This document shows positions 1 through 11,466 of a DNA stretch of 64,000 nt, piece after piece; position 1 is the stretch's first letter; every line of letters starts with the position of its first letter. The stretch comes from Clusia tigrina. Lineage: Eukaryota > Arthropoda > Insecta > Diptera > Clusiidae. The position numbers and the translations under genes were made by a program. The stretch is from assembly GCA_920105625.2 (NCBI GenBank), contig OV050032.1:114560542-114624541 (forward strand). Direction: 5' to 3'. Under the pieces are notes generated by a model. That model was given only the letters and a program-made list of their open reading frames with translations. It was not told where the DNA came from and searched no databases.

Positions 1-3000
1 TACAAATGCTTGTAACTTTTTACTGGAGCGTCATAAAACCTTGAAATTTTGTACCAATAAAGTACTCGAGTCTCTTGTCAATTTAAGCCATCGCTCAAAG
101 CTATGCTACCCTTGAGTCCCAAATCAAACACTGATAAAACTTCAAACGCCCGTAACTTCTTTACGGTACGTCCTACACCTATCAAAGTTTGCAACATACA
201 AATGCTTGTAACTTTTTACTGGAGCGTCATAAAACCTTGAAATTTTATAACAATAAAGTACTCGAGCCTCTTGTCAATTTAAGTTATCGCTCAAAGCTAT
301 GCTACCCTTGAGTCCCAAATCAAACACTGATAAAAGTTCAAATGGCCCTAACTTCTATACGGTACGTCCTACTTCTATCAAAGTTTGCAACATACAAATG
401 CTTGTAACTTTTTACTGGAGCGTCATAAAACCTTGAAGTTTTGTAACAATAAAGTACTCGAGCCTCTTGTCAATTTAAGCCATCGCTCAAAGCTATGCTA
501 CCCTAGAGTCTCAAATCAAACACTGATAAAACTTCAAACGCCTCTAACTTCTATACGGTACGTCCTACACCTATCAAAGTTTGCAACATACAAATGCTTG
601 TAACTTTTTACTGGAGCGTCATAAAACCTTGAAATTTTGTAACAATAAAGTACTCGAGCCTCTTGTCAATTTAAGCTTTCGCTCAAAGCTATGCTACCCT
701 AGAGTCCCAAATCAAACACTGATAAAACTTCAAACGCCCCTAACTTCTTTACGGTACGTCCTACACCTATCAAAGTTTGCAACATACAAATGCTTGTATC
801 TTTTTACTGGAGCGTCATAAAACCTTGAAATTTTGTAACAATAAAGTACTCGAGCATCTTGTCAATTTAAGTTATCGCTCAAAGCTATGCTACCCTAGAG
901 TCCCAAATCAAACAATGATAAAACTTCAAACGCCCCTAACTTCTTTACTGTACGTCCTACACCTATCAAAGTTGGCAACATTCAAATGCTTGTAACTTTT
1001 TACTGGAGCGTCATAAAATCTTGAAATTTTGTAACAATAAAGTACTCGAGCCTCTTGTCAATTTAAGCCATCGCTCAAAGCTATGCTACCCTAGAGTCCC
1101 AAATAAAACGCTGATAAAACTTCAAATGGCCCTAACTTCTATACGGTACGTCCTACACCTATCAAAGTTTGCAACATACAAATGCTTGAACTTTTTACTG
1201 GAGCGTCATAAAACCTTGAAGTTTTGTAACAATAAAGTCCTCGAGCCTCTTGTCAATTTAAGTTATCGCTCAAAGCTATGCTACCCTAGAGTCCCAAATC
1301 AAACACTGATAAAACTTCAAATGGCCCTAACTTCAATACGGTACGTCATACACCTATCAAAGTTTGCAACATTCAAATGCTTGTAACTTTTTACTGGAGC
1401 GTCATAAAACCTTGAAATTTTGTAACAATAAAGTACTCGAGCCTGTTGTCAATTTAGGCCATCGCTCAAAGCTATGCTACCCTTGAGTCCCAAATCAAAC
1501 ACTGATAAAACTTCAAATGGCTCTAACTTCTTTACGGTACGTCCTACACATATCAAAGTTTGCAACATACAAATGCTTGTATCTTTTTACTGGAGCGTCA
1601 TAAAACCTTGAAATTTTGTAACAATGAAGTACCCGAGCCTCTTGTCAATTTAAGCTATCGCTCAAAACTATGCTACCCTTGAGTCCCAAATAAAACACTG
1701 ATAAAACTACAAACACCCCTAACTTCTTTACGGTACGTCCTACACCTATCAAAGTTTGCAACATACAAATGCTTGTAACTTTTTACTGGAGCGTCCTAAA
1801 ACCTTGAAATTTTGTAACAATAAAGATCTCGAGCCTCTTGTCAATTTAAGCCATCGCTCAAAGCTATGCTACCCTTGAGTCCCAAATCAAACACTGATAA
1901 AACTTCAAATGGCCCTAACTTCCATACGGTACGTCCTACAACTATCAAAGTCTGCAACATACAAATGCTTGTATCTTTTTACTGGAGCGTCATAAAGCCT
2001 TGAAATTTTCTAACAATGAAGTACTCGAGCCTCTTGTCAATTTAAGCTATCGCTCAAAGCTATGCTACCTAGAGTCCCAAATCAAACACTGATAAAACTT
2101 CAAACGCCCCTAACTTCTTTACGGTACATCCTACACATATCAAACTTTGCAACATACAAATGCTTGTAACTTTTTACTGGAGCGTCATAAAACCTTGAAA
2201 TTTTGTAACAATAAAGATCTCGAGCCTCTTGTCAATTTAAGCTATCGCTCAAAGCTATGCTACCCTTAAGTCCCAAATCAAACACTGATAAAACTTCAAA
2301 CGCCCGTAACTTCTTTACGGTACGTCCTACACCTATCAAAGTTTGCAACATACAAATGCTTGTAACTTTTTACTGGAGCGTCATAAAACCTTGAAATTTT
2401 GTAACAATAAAGTACTCGAGCCTCTTGTCAATTTAAGTTATCGCTCAAAGCTATGCTACCCTTGAGTCCCAAATCAAACACTGATAAAAGTTCAAATGGC
2501 CCTAACTTCTATACGGTACGTCCTACTTCTATCAAAGTTTGCAACATACAAATGCTTGTAACTTTTTACTGGAGCGTCATAAAACCTTGAAGTTTTGTAA
2601 CAATAAAGTACTCGAGCCTCTTGTCAATTTAAGCCATCGCTCAAAGCTATGCTACCCTAGAGTCCCAAATCAAACACTGATAAAACTTCAAACGCCCCTA
2701 ACTTCTATACGGTACGTCCTACACCTATCAAAGTTTGCAACATACAAATGCTTGTAACTTTTTACTGGAGCGTCATAAAACCTTGAAATTTTGTAACAAT
2801 AAAGTACTCGAGCCTCTTGTCAATTTAAGCTTTCGCTCAAAGCTATGCTACCCTAGAGTCCCAAATCAAACACTGATAAAACTTCAAACGCCCCTAACTT
2901 CTTTACGGTACGTACTACACCTATCAAAGTTTGCAACATACAAATGCTTGTATCTTTTTACTGGAGCGTCATAAAACCTTGAAATTTTGTAACAATAAAG

Positions 3001-3322
3001 TACTCGAGCATCTTGTCAATTTAAGTTATCGCTCAAAGCTATGCTACCCTAGAGTCCCAAATCAAACACTGATAAAACTTCAAACGCCCCTATCTTCTTT
3101 ACTGTACGTCCTACACCTATCAAAGTTGGCAACATTCAAATGCTTGTAACTTTTTACTGGAGCGTCATAAAACCTTGAAATTTTGTAACAATAAAGTACT
3201 CGAGCCTCTTGTCAATTTAAGCCATCGCTCAAAGCTATGCTACCCTAGAGTCCCAAATCAAACGCTGATAAAACTTCAAATGGCCCTAACTTCTATACGG
3301 TACGTCCTACACCTATCAAAGT
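1..3322 (+). repeat. T-less left segment with 2154-bp-period duplication
   Basis: This stretch holds a partial monomer followed by 16 monomers starting at 189, 385, 581, 777, 973, 1169, 1364, 1560, 1756, 1952, 2147, 2343, 2539, 2735, 2931 and 3127. It contains no truncated monomer. Monomers 189-1168 recur at 2343-3322, an offset of 2154, which is 11 monomers minus the two 1-bp deletions near 1189 and 2069. Monomers 1364-2146 carry the same private variants as 4027-4810, such as CCTGTTGTCAATTTAGG and AATAAAACACTG. The offset there is 2663, which equals 13 x 196 + 116 - 1 exactly. The segment is therefore built from the same monomer types as the punctuated HOR to its right. Confidence 0.9.
385..580 (+). 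repeat. Representative 196-bp satellite monomer
   Basis: This copy serves as the reference, with position 1 set at the TTG of 385-387. It has 74 G/C of 196 (37.8%). Landmarks in order are TAACTTTTTACTGGAGCGTC at monomer positions 21-40, overlapping ScaI and XhoI sites (AGTACT, CTCGAG) around 70-77, CAAAGCTATGCTACCC around 104-119, CTGATAAAACTTC around 139-151, and ACGGTACGTCC around 171-181. Common variants are AATGAAGTACCCGAG for AATAAAGTACTCGAG, CATCGCTC or TATCGCTC, CTAGAGTC or TTGAGTC, and AACGCCCC or AATGGCCC. I see no match to the mammalian CENP-B box and no telomere-type repeat. Because 196 is not divisible by three, reading frame shifts by one from monomer to monomer, which argues against translation of the array. 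Confidence 0.97.
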
Positions 3323-4810
3323 TTGCAACATACAAATGGTTGTAACTTTGCTATGCTACCCTAGAGTCCCAAATCAAAAACTGATAAAACTTCAAACGCC
3401 CCTAACTTCTTTACGGTACGTCTTACACCTATCAAAGTTTGCAACATACAAATGCTTGTATCTTTTTACTGGAGCGTCATAAAACCTTGAAATTTTGTAA
3501 CAATGAAGTACGCGAGCCTCTTGTCAATTTAAGCTATCGCTCAAAGCTATGCTACCCTTGAGTCCCAAATCAAACACTGATAAAACTTCAAACGCCCCTA
3601 ACTTCTTTACGGTACGTCCTACACATATCAAAGTTTGCAACATACAAATGCTTGTAACTTTTTACTGGAGCGTCATAAAACCTTGAAATTTTGTAACAAT
3701 GAAGTACCCGAGCCTCTTGTCAATTTAAGCTATCGCTCAAAGCTATGCTACCTTTGAGTCCCAAATCAAACACTGATAAAAGTTCAAACGCCCCTAACTT
3801 CATTACGGTACGTCCTACACATATCAAAGTTCGCAACATACAAATGCTTGTAACTTTTTACTGGAGCGTCATAAAACCTTGAAATTTTATAACAATAAGG
3901 TACTCGAGCCTCTTGTCAATTTAAGCTATCGCTCAAAGCTATGCCACCCTTGAGTCCCAAATCAAACACTGATAAAACTTCAAACGCCCCTAACTTATTT
4001 ACGGTACGTCATACACCTATCAAAGTTTGCAACATTCAAATGCTTGTAACTTTTTACTGGAGCGTCATAAAACCTTGAAATTTTGTAACAATAAAGTACT
4101 CGAGCCTGTTGTCAATTTAGGCCATCGCTCAAAGCTATGCTACCCTTGAGTCCCAAATCAAACACTGATAAAACTTCAAATGGCTCTAACTTCTTTACGG
4201 TACGTCCTACACATATCAAAGTTTGCAACATACAAATGCTTGTATCTTTTTACTGGAGTGTCATAAAACCTTGAAATTTTGTAACAATGAAGTACCCGAG
4301 CCTCTTGTCAATTTAAGCTATCGCTCAAAACTATGCTACCCTTGAGTCCCAAATAAAACACTGATAAAACTACAAACGCCCCTAACTTCTTTACGGTACG
4401 TCCTACACCTATCAAAGTTTGCAACATACAAATGCTTGTAACTTTTTACTGGAGCGTCCTAAAACCTTGAAATTTTGTAACAATAAAGATCTCGAGCCTC
4501 TTGTCAATTTAAGCCATCGCTCAAAGCTATGCTACTGTTGAGTCCCAAATCAAACACTGATAAAACTTCAAATGGCCCTAACTTCTATACGGTACGTCAT
4601 ACAACTATCAAAGTCTGCAACATACAAATGCTTGTATCTTTTTACTGGAGCGTCATAAAACCTTGAAATTTTCTAACAATGAAGTAATCGAGCCTCTTGT
4701 CAATTTAAGCCATCGCTCAAAGCTATGCTACCCTAGAGTCCCAAATCAAAAGCTGATAAAACTTCAAATGGCCCTAACTTCTATACGGTACGTCCTACAC
4801 CTATCAAAGT
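3323..4810 (+). repeat. HOR unit 1, 1488 bp (T + 7 monomers, variant composition)
   Basis: The truncated monomer lies at 3323-3438 and seven full monomers start at 3439, 3635, 3831, 4027, 4223, 4419 and 4615. The length equals the canonical unit, but monomers 2-7 are alternative types. They are marked by GAAGTACGCGAG, GCCACCCTTGAG, CCTGTTGTCAATTTAGG, GGAGTGTC and TCCTAAAACC. The same series, with one replaced patch, recurs at 13739-15226. Confidence 0.9.
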
Positions 4811-6298
4811 TTGCAACATACAAATGCTTGTAACTTTGCTATGCTACCCTAGAGTCCCAAATCAAAAACTGATAAAACTTCAAACGCCCCTAACTTCTTT
4901 ACGGTACGTCCTACACCTATCAAAGTTTGCAACATACAAATGCTTGTATCTTTTTACTGGAGCGTCATAAAACCTTGAAATTTTGTAACAATGAAGTACC
5001 CGAGCCTCTTGTCAATTTAAGCTATCGCTCAAAGCTATGCTACCCTTGAGTCCCAAATCAAACACTGATAAAACTTCAAACGCCCCTAACTTCTTTACGG
5101 TACGTCCTACACATATCAAAGTTTGCAACATACAAATGCTTGTAACTTTTTACGGGAGCGTCATAAAACCTTGAAATTTTGTAACAATAAAGATTTCGAG
5201 CCTCTTGTCAATTTAAGCTATCGCTCAAAGCTATGCTACCCTTGAGTCCCAAATCAAACACTGATAAAACTTCAAATGGCCCTAACTTCTATACGGTACG
5301 TCCTACACCTATCAAAGTTTGCAACATACAAATGCTTGTAACTTTTTACTGGAGCGTCATAAAACCTTGAAATTTTGTAACAATAAAGTACTCGAGTCTC
5401 TTGTCAATTTAAGCCATCGCTCAAAGCTATGCTACCCTTGAGTTCCAAATCAAACACTGATAAAACTTCAAACGCCCGTAACTTCTTTACGGTACGTCCT
5501 ACACCTATCAAAGTTTGCAACATACAAATGCTTTAAACTTTTTACTGGAGCGTCATAAAACCTTGAAATTTTGTAACAATAAAGTACTCGAGCCTCTTGT
5601 CAATTTAAGTTATCGCTCAAAGCTATGCTACCCTTGAGTCCCAAATCAAACACTGATAAAAGTTCAAATGGCCCTAACTTCTATACGGTACGTCCTACTT
5701 CTATCAAAGTTTGCAACATACAAATGCTTGTAACTTTTTACTGGAGCGTCATAAAACCTTGAAGTTTTGTAACAATAAAGTACTCGAGCCTCTTGTCAAT
5801 TTAAGCCATCGCTCAAAGCTATGCTACCCTAGAGTCCCAAATCAAACACTGATAAAACTTCAAACGCCCCTAACTTCTATACGGTACGTCCTACACCTAT
5901 CAAAGTTTGCAACATACAAATGCTTGTATCTTTTTACTGGAGCGTCATAAAACCTTGAAATTTTGTAACAATAAAGTACTCGAGCATCTTGTCAATTTAA
6001 GTTATCGCTCAAAGCTATGCTACCCTAGAGTCCCAAATCAAACACTGATAAAACTTCAAACGCCCCTAACTTCTTTACTGTACGTCCTACACCTATCAAA
6101 GTTGGCAACATTCAAATGCTTGTAACTTTTTACTGGAGCGTCATAAAACCTTGAAATTTTGTAACAATAAAGTACTCGAGCCTCTTGTCAATTTAAGCCA
6201 TCGCTCAAAGCTATGCTACCCTAGAGTCCCAAATCAAAAGCTGATAAAACTTCAAATGGCCCTAACTTCTATACGGTACGTCCTACACCTATCAAAGT
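4811..6298 (+). repeat. HOR unit 2, 1488 bp (T, m1, m2', x1, x2, m5, m6, m7)
   Basis: T is at 4811-4926 and full monomers start at 4927, 5123, 5319, 5515, 5711, 5907 and 6103. The second monomer carries AAAGATTTCGAG, shared with unit 9. The two inserted monomers x1 (CTCGAGTCTC) and x2 (GCTTTAAACTTTTTAC) also occur in unit 5 at 8999-9390. Monomers m5-m7 match those of the canonical unit. Confidence 0.9.
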
Positions 6299-7198
6299 TT
6301 GCAACATACAAATGCTTGTAACTTTGCTATGCTACCCTAGAGTCCCAAATCAAAAACTGATAAAACTTCAAACGCCCCTAACTTCTTTACGGTACGTCCT
6401 ACACCTATCAAAGTTTGCAACATACAAATGCTTGTATCTTTTTACTGGAGCGTCATAAAACCTTGAAATTTTGTAACAATGAAGTACCCGAGCCTCTTGT
6501 CAATTTAAGCTATCGCTCAAAGCTATGCTACCCTTGAGTCCCAAATCAAACACTGATAAAACTTCAAACGCCCCTAACTTCTTTACGGTACGTCCTACAC
6601 ATATCAAAGTTTGCAACATACAAATGCTTGTAACTTTTTACGGGAGCGTCATAAAACCTTGAAATTTTGTAACAATGAAGTACCCGAGCCTCTTGTCAAT
6701 TTAAGCTATCGCTCAAAGCTATGCTACCCTTGAGTCCCAAATCAAACACTGATAAAACTTCAAACGCCCCTAACTTCTTTACGGTACGTCCTACACATAT
6801 CAAAATTCGCAACATACAAATGCTTGTAACTTTTTACTGGAGCGTCATAAAACCTTGAAATTTTATAACAATAAGGTACTCGAGCCTCTTGTCAATTTAA
6901 GCTATAGCTCAAAGCTATGCTACCCTTGAGTCCCAAATCAAACACTGATAAAACTTCAAACGCCCCTAACTTCTTTAGGGTACGTCCTACACCTATCAAA
7001 GTTTGCAACATACAAATGCTTGTAACTTTTTACTGGAGCGTCATAAAACCTTGAAATTTTGTAACAATAAAGTACTCGAGCCTCTTGTCAATTTAAGCCA
7101 TCGCTCAAAGCTATGCTACCTTAGAGTCCCAAATCAAACGCTGATAAAACTTCAAATGGCCCTAACTTCTATACGGTACGTCCTACACCTATCAAAGT
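6299..7198 (+). repeat. HOR unit 3, 900 bp (T, m1, m2, m3, m7)
   Basis: T is at 6299-6414 and full monomers start at 6415, 6611, 6807 and 7003. The unit equals the canonical 1488-bp unit with three monomers (588 bp, the m4-m6 interval) missing. It is followed directly by an almost identical 900-bp unit. Private differences include TTTAGGGTACG near 6976 where the neighbour has TTTACGGTACG. Confidence 0.92.
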
Positions 7199-8098
7199 TT
7201 GCAACATACAAATGCTTGTAACTTTGCTATGCTACCCTAGAGTCCCAAATCAAAAACTGATAAAACTTCAAACGCCCCTAACTTCTTTACGGTACGTCCT
7301 ACACCTATCAAAGTTTGCAACATACAAATGCTTGTATCTTTTTACTGGAGCGTCATAAAACCTTGAAATTTTGTAACAATGAAGTACCCGAGCCTCTTGT
7401 CAATTTAAGCTATCGCTCAAAGCTATGCTACCCTTGAGTCCCAAATCAAACACTGATAAAACTTCAAACGCCCCTAACTTCTTTACGGTACGTCCTACAC
7501 ATATCAAAGTTTGCAACATACAAATGCTTGTAACTTTTTACGGGAGCGTCATAAAACCTTGAAATTTTGTAACAATGAAGTACCCGAGCCTCTTGTCAAT
7601 TTAAGCTATCGCTCAAAGCTATGCTACCCTTGAGTCCCAAATCAAACACTGATAAAACTTCAAACGCCCCTAACTTCTTTACGGTACGTCCTACACATAT
7701 CAAAATTCGCAACATACAAATGCTTGTAACTTTTTACTGGAGCGTCATAAAACCTTGAAATTTTATAACAATAAGGTACTCGAGCCTCTTGTCAATTTAA
7801 GCTATAGCTCAAAGCTATGCTACCCTTGAGTCCCAAATCAAACACTGATAAAACTTCAAACGCCCCTAACTTCTTTACGGTACGTCCTACACCTATCAAA
7901 GTTGGCAACATTCAAATGCTTGTAACTTTTTACTGGAGCGTCATAAAACCTTGAAATTTTGTAACAATAAAGTACTCGAGCCTCTTGTCAATTTAAGCCA
8001 TCGCTCAAAGCTATGCTACCCTAGAGTCCCAAATCAAAAGCTGATAAAACTTCAAATGGCCCTAACTTCTATACGGTACGTCCTACACCTATCAAAGT
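7199..8098 (+). repeat. HOR unit 4, 900 bp (T, m1, m2, m3, m7)
   Basis: T is at 7199-7314 and full monomers start at 7315, 7511, 7707 and 7903. It is nearly identical to unit 3 at an offset of exactly 900 bp. Its m3-m7 boundary reads GTTGGCAACATTC near 7901, the form normally found at the m6-m7 boundary. This suggests that the loss of m4-m6 arose by exchange at or near the monomer junction. Confidence 0.92.
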
Positions 8099-9978
8099 TT
8101 GCAACATACAAATGCTTGTAACTTTGCTATGCTACCCTAGAGTCCCAAATCAAAAACTGATAAAACTTCAAACGCCCCTAACTTCTTTACGGTACGTCCT
8201 ACACCTATCAAAGTTTGCAACATACAAATGCTTGTATCTTTTTACTGGAGCGTCATAAAACCTTGAAATTTTGTAACAATGAAGTACCCGAGCCTCTTGT
8301 GAATTTAAGCTATCGCTCAAAGCTATGCTACCCTTGAGTCCCAAATCAAACACTGATAAAACTTCAAACGCCCCTAACTTCTTTACGGTACGTCCTACAC
8401 ATATCAAAGTTTGCAACATACAAATGCTTGTAACTTTTTACGGGAGCGTCATAAAACCTTGAAATTTTGTAACAATGAAGTACCCGAGCCTCTTGTCAAT
8501 TTAAGCTATCGCTCAAAGCTATGCTACCCTTGAGTCCCAAATCAAACACTGATAAAACTTCAAACGCCCCTAACTTCTTTACGGTACGTCCTACACATAT
8601 CAAAATTCGTAACATACAAATGCTTGTAACTTTTTACTGGAGCGTCATAAAACCTTGAAATTTTATAACAATAAGGTACTCGAGCCTCTTGTCAATTTAA
8701 GCTATAGCTCAAAGCTATGCTACCCTTGAGTCCCAAATCAAACACTGATAAAACTTCAAACGCCCCTAACTTCTTTACGGTACGTCCTACACCTATCAAA
8801 GTTTGCAACATACAAATGCTTGTAACTTTTTACTGGAGCGTCATAAAACCTTGAAATTTTGTAACAATAAAGTACTCGAGCATCTTGTCAATTTAAGTTA
8901 TCGCTCAAAGCTATGCTACCCTTGAGTCCCAAATCAAACACTGATAAAAGTTCAAATGGCCCTAACTTCTATACGGTACGTCCTACTTCTATCAAAGTTT
9001 GCAACATACAAATGCTTGTAACTTTTTACTGGAGCGTCATAAAACCTTGAAATTTTGTAACAATAAAGTACTCGAGTCTCTTGTCAATTTAAGCCATCGC
9101 TCAAAGCTATGCTACCCTTGAGTTCCAAATCAAACACTGATAAAACTTCAAACGCCCGTAACTTCTTTACGGTACGTCCTACACCTATCAAAGTTTGCAA
9201 CATACAAATGCTTTAAACTTTTTACTGGAGCGTCATAAAACCTTGAAATTTTGTAACAATAAAGTACTCGAGCCTCTTGTCAATTTAAGTTATCGCTCAA
9301 AGCTATGCTACCCTTGAGTCCCAAATCAAACACTGATAAAAGTTCAAATGGCCCTAACTTCTATACGGTACGTCCTACTTCTATCAAAGTTTGCAACATA
9401 CAAATGCTTGTAACTTTTTACTGGAGCGTCATAAAACCTTGAAGTTTTGTAACAATAAAGTACTCGAGCCTCTTGTCAATTTAAGCCATCGCTCAAAGCT
9501 ATGCTACCCTAGAGTCCCAAATCAAACACTGATAAAACTTCAAACGCCCCTAACTTCTATACGGTACGTCCTACACCTATCAAAGTTTGCAACATACAAA
9601 TGCTTGTATCTTTTTACTGGAGCGTCATAAAACCTTGAAATTTTGTAACAATAAAGTACTCGAGCATCTTGTCAATTTAAGTTATCGCTCAAAGCTATGC
9701 TACCCTAGAGTCCCAAATCAAACACTGATAAAACTTCAAACGCCCCTAACTTCTTTACTGTACGTCCTACACCTATCAAAGTTGGCAACATTCAAATGCT
9801 TGTAACTTTTTACTGGAGCGTCATAAAACCTTGAAATTTTGTAACAATAAAGTACTCGAGCCTCTTGTCAATTTAAGCCATCGCTCAAAGCTATGCTACC
9901 CTAGAGTCCCAAATCAAAAGCTGATAAAACTTCAAATGGCCCTAACTTCTATACGGTACGTCCTACACCTATCAAAGT
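8099..9978 (+). repeat. HOR unit 5, 1880 bp (T + 9 monomers)
   Basis: T is at 8099-8214 and full monomers start at 8215, 8411, 8607, 8803, 8999, 9195, 9391, 9587 and 9783. The order is T, m1, m2, m3, m4, x1, x2, m5, m6, m7, which is the canonical unit plus the x1-x2 pair seen in unit 2. One base change near 8301 (CTTGTGAAT) removes a stop and creates a spurious minus-strand open frame at 8168-8419. Confidence 0.9.
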
Positions 9979-11466
9979 TTGCAACATACAAATGCTTGTA
10001 ACTTTGCTATGCTACCCTAGAGTCCCAAATCAAAAACTGATAAAACTTCAAACGCCCCTAACTTCTTTACGGTACGTCCTACACCTATCAAAGTTTGCAA
10101 CATACAAATGCTTGTATCTTTTTACTGGAGCGTCATAAAACCTTGAAATTTTGTAACAATGAAGTACCCGAGCCTCTTGTCAATTTAAGCTATCGCTCAA
10201 AGCTATGCTACCCTTGAGTCCCAAATCAAACACTGATAAAACTTCAAACGCCCCTAACTTCTTTACGGTACGTCCTACACATATCAAAGTTTGCAACATA
10301 CAAATGCTTGTAACTTTTTACGGGAGCGTCATAAAACCTTGAAATTTTGTAACAATGAAGTACCCGAGCCTCTTGTCAATTTAAGCTATCGCTCAAAGCT
10401 ATGCTACCCTTGAGTCCCAAATCAAACACTGATAAAACTTCAAACGCCCCTAACTTCTTTACGGTACGTCCTACACATATCAAAGTTTGCAACATACAAA
10501 TGCTTGTAACTTTTTACTGGAGCGTCATAAAACCTTGAAATTTTATAACAATAAGGTACTCGAGCCTCTTGTCAATTTAAGCTATAGCTCAAAGCTATGC
10601 TACCCTTGAGTCCCAAATCAAACACTGATAAAACTTCAAACGCCCCTAACTTCTTTACGGTACGTCCTACACCTATCAAAGTTTGCAACATACAAATGCT
10701 TGTAACTTTTTACTGGAGCGTCATAAAACCTTGAAATTTTGTAACAATAAAGTACTCGAGCATCTTGTCAATTTAAGTTATCGCTCAAAGCTATGCTACC
10801 CTTGAGTCCCAAATCAAACACTGATAAAAGTTCAAATGGCCCTAACTTCTATACGGTACGTCCTACTTCTATCAAAGTTTGCAACATACAAATGCTTGTA
10901 ACTTTTTACTGGAGCGTCATAAAACCTTGAAGTTTTGTAACAATAAAGTACTCGAGCCTCTTGTCAATTTAAGCCATCGCTCAAAGCTATGCTACCCTAG
11001 AGTCCCAAATCAAACACTGATAAAACTTCAAACGCCCCTAACTTCTATACGGTACGTCCTACACCTATCAAAGTTTGCAACATACAAATGCTTGTATCTT
11101 TTTACTGGAGCGTCATAAAACCTTGAAATTTTGTAACAATAAAGTACTCGAGCATCTTGTCAATTTAAGTTATCGCTCAAAGCTATGCTACCCTAGAGTC
11201 CCAAATCAAACACTGATAAAACTTCAAACGCCCCTAACTTCTTTACTGTACGTCCTACACCTATCAAAGTTGGCAACATTCAAATGCTTGTAACTTTTTA
11301 CTGGAGCGTCATAAAACCTTGAAATTTTGTAACAATAAAGTACTCGAGCCTCTTGTCAATTTAAGCCATCGCTCAAAGCTATGCTACCTTAGAGTCCCAA
11401 ATCAAACGCTGATAAAACTTCAAATGGCCCTAACTTCTATACGGTACGTCCTACACCTATCAAAGT
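9979..11466 (+). repeat. HOR unit 6, 1488 bp, canonical octamer
   Basis: T is at 9979-10094 and m1-m7 start at 10095, 10291, 10487, 10683, 10879, 11075 and 11271. Monomer hallmarks are TGTATC with AATGAAGTACCCGAG (m1), TTTACGGGAGC (m2), AATAAGGTACTCGAG plus AGCTATAGCT (m3), GAGCATCTTG with CCTACTTC (m4), GAAGTTTTG (m5), GAGCATCTTG with TTTACTGTACG (m6), and AATGGCCC with CTATACGG (m7). Confidence 0.93.

Noticed and set aside
1021..1386. A 121-codon open frame covering nearly two monomers.
   Set aside because: A 1-bp deletion near 1189 lets the same frame continue into the next monomer. It is a fused repeat artefact.
6900..6909. The palindrome AGCTATAGCT as a possible operator or cruciform site.
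   Set aside because: It is a single-base variant of AGCTATCGCT limited to the m3 monomer type. It is useful as a type marker, but there is no evidence of a regulatory role.
8168..8419. An 83-codon ATG-started open frame on the minus strand (a similar one lies at 62765-63016 on the plus strand).
   Set aside because: This is the antisense frame of the satellite, opened here by single substitutions that remove stops. Neighbouring copies of the same monomers are closed.
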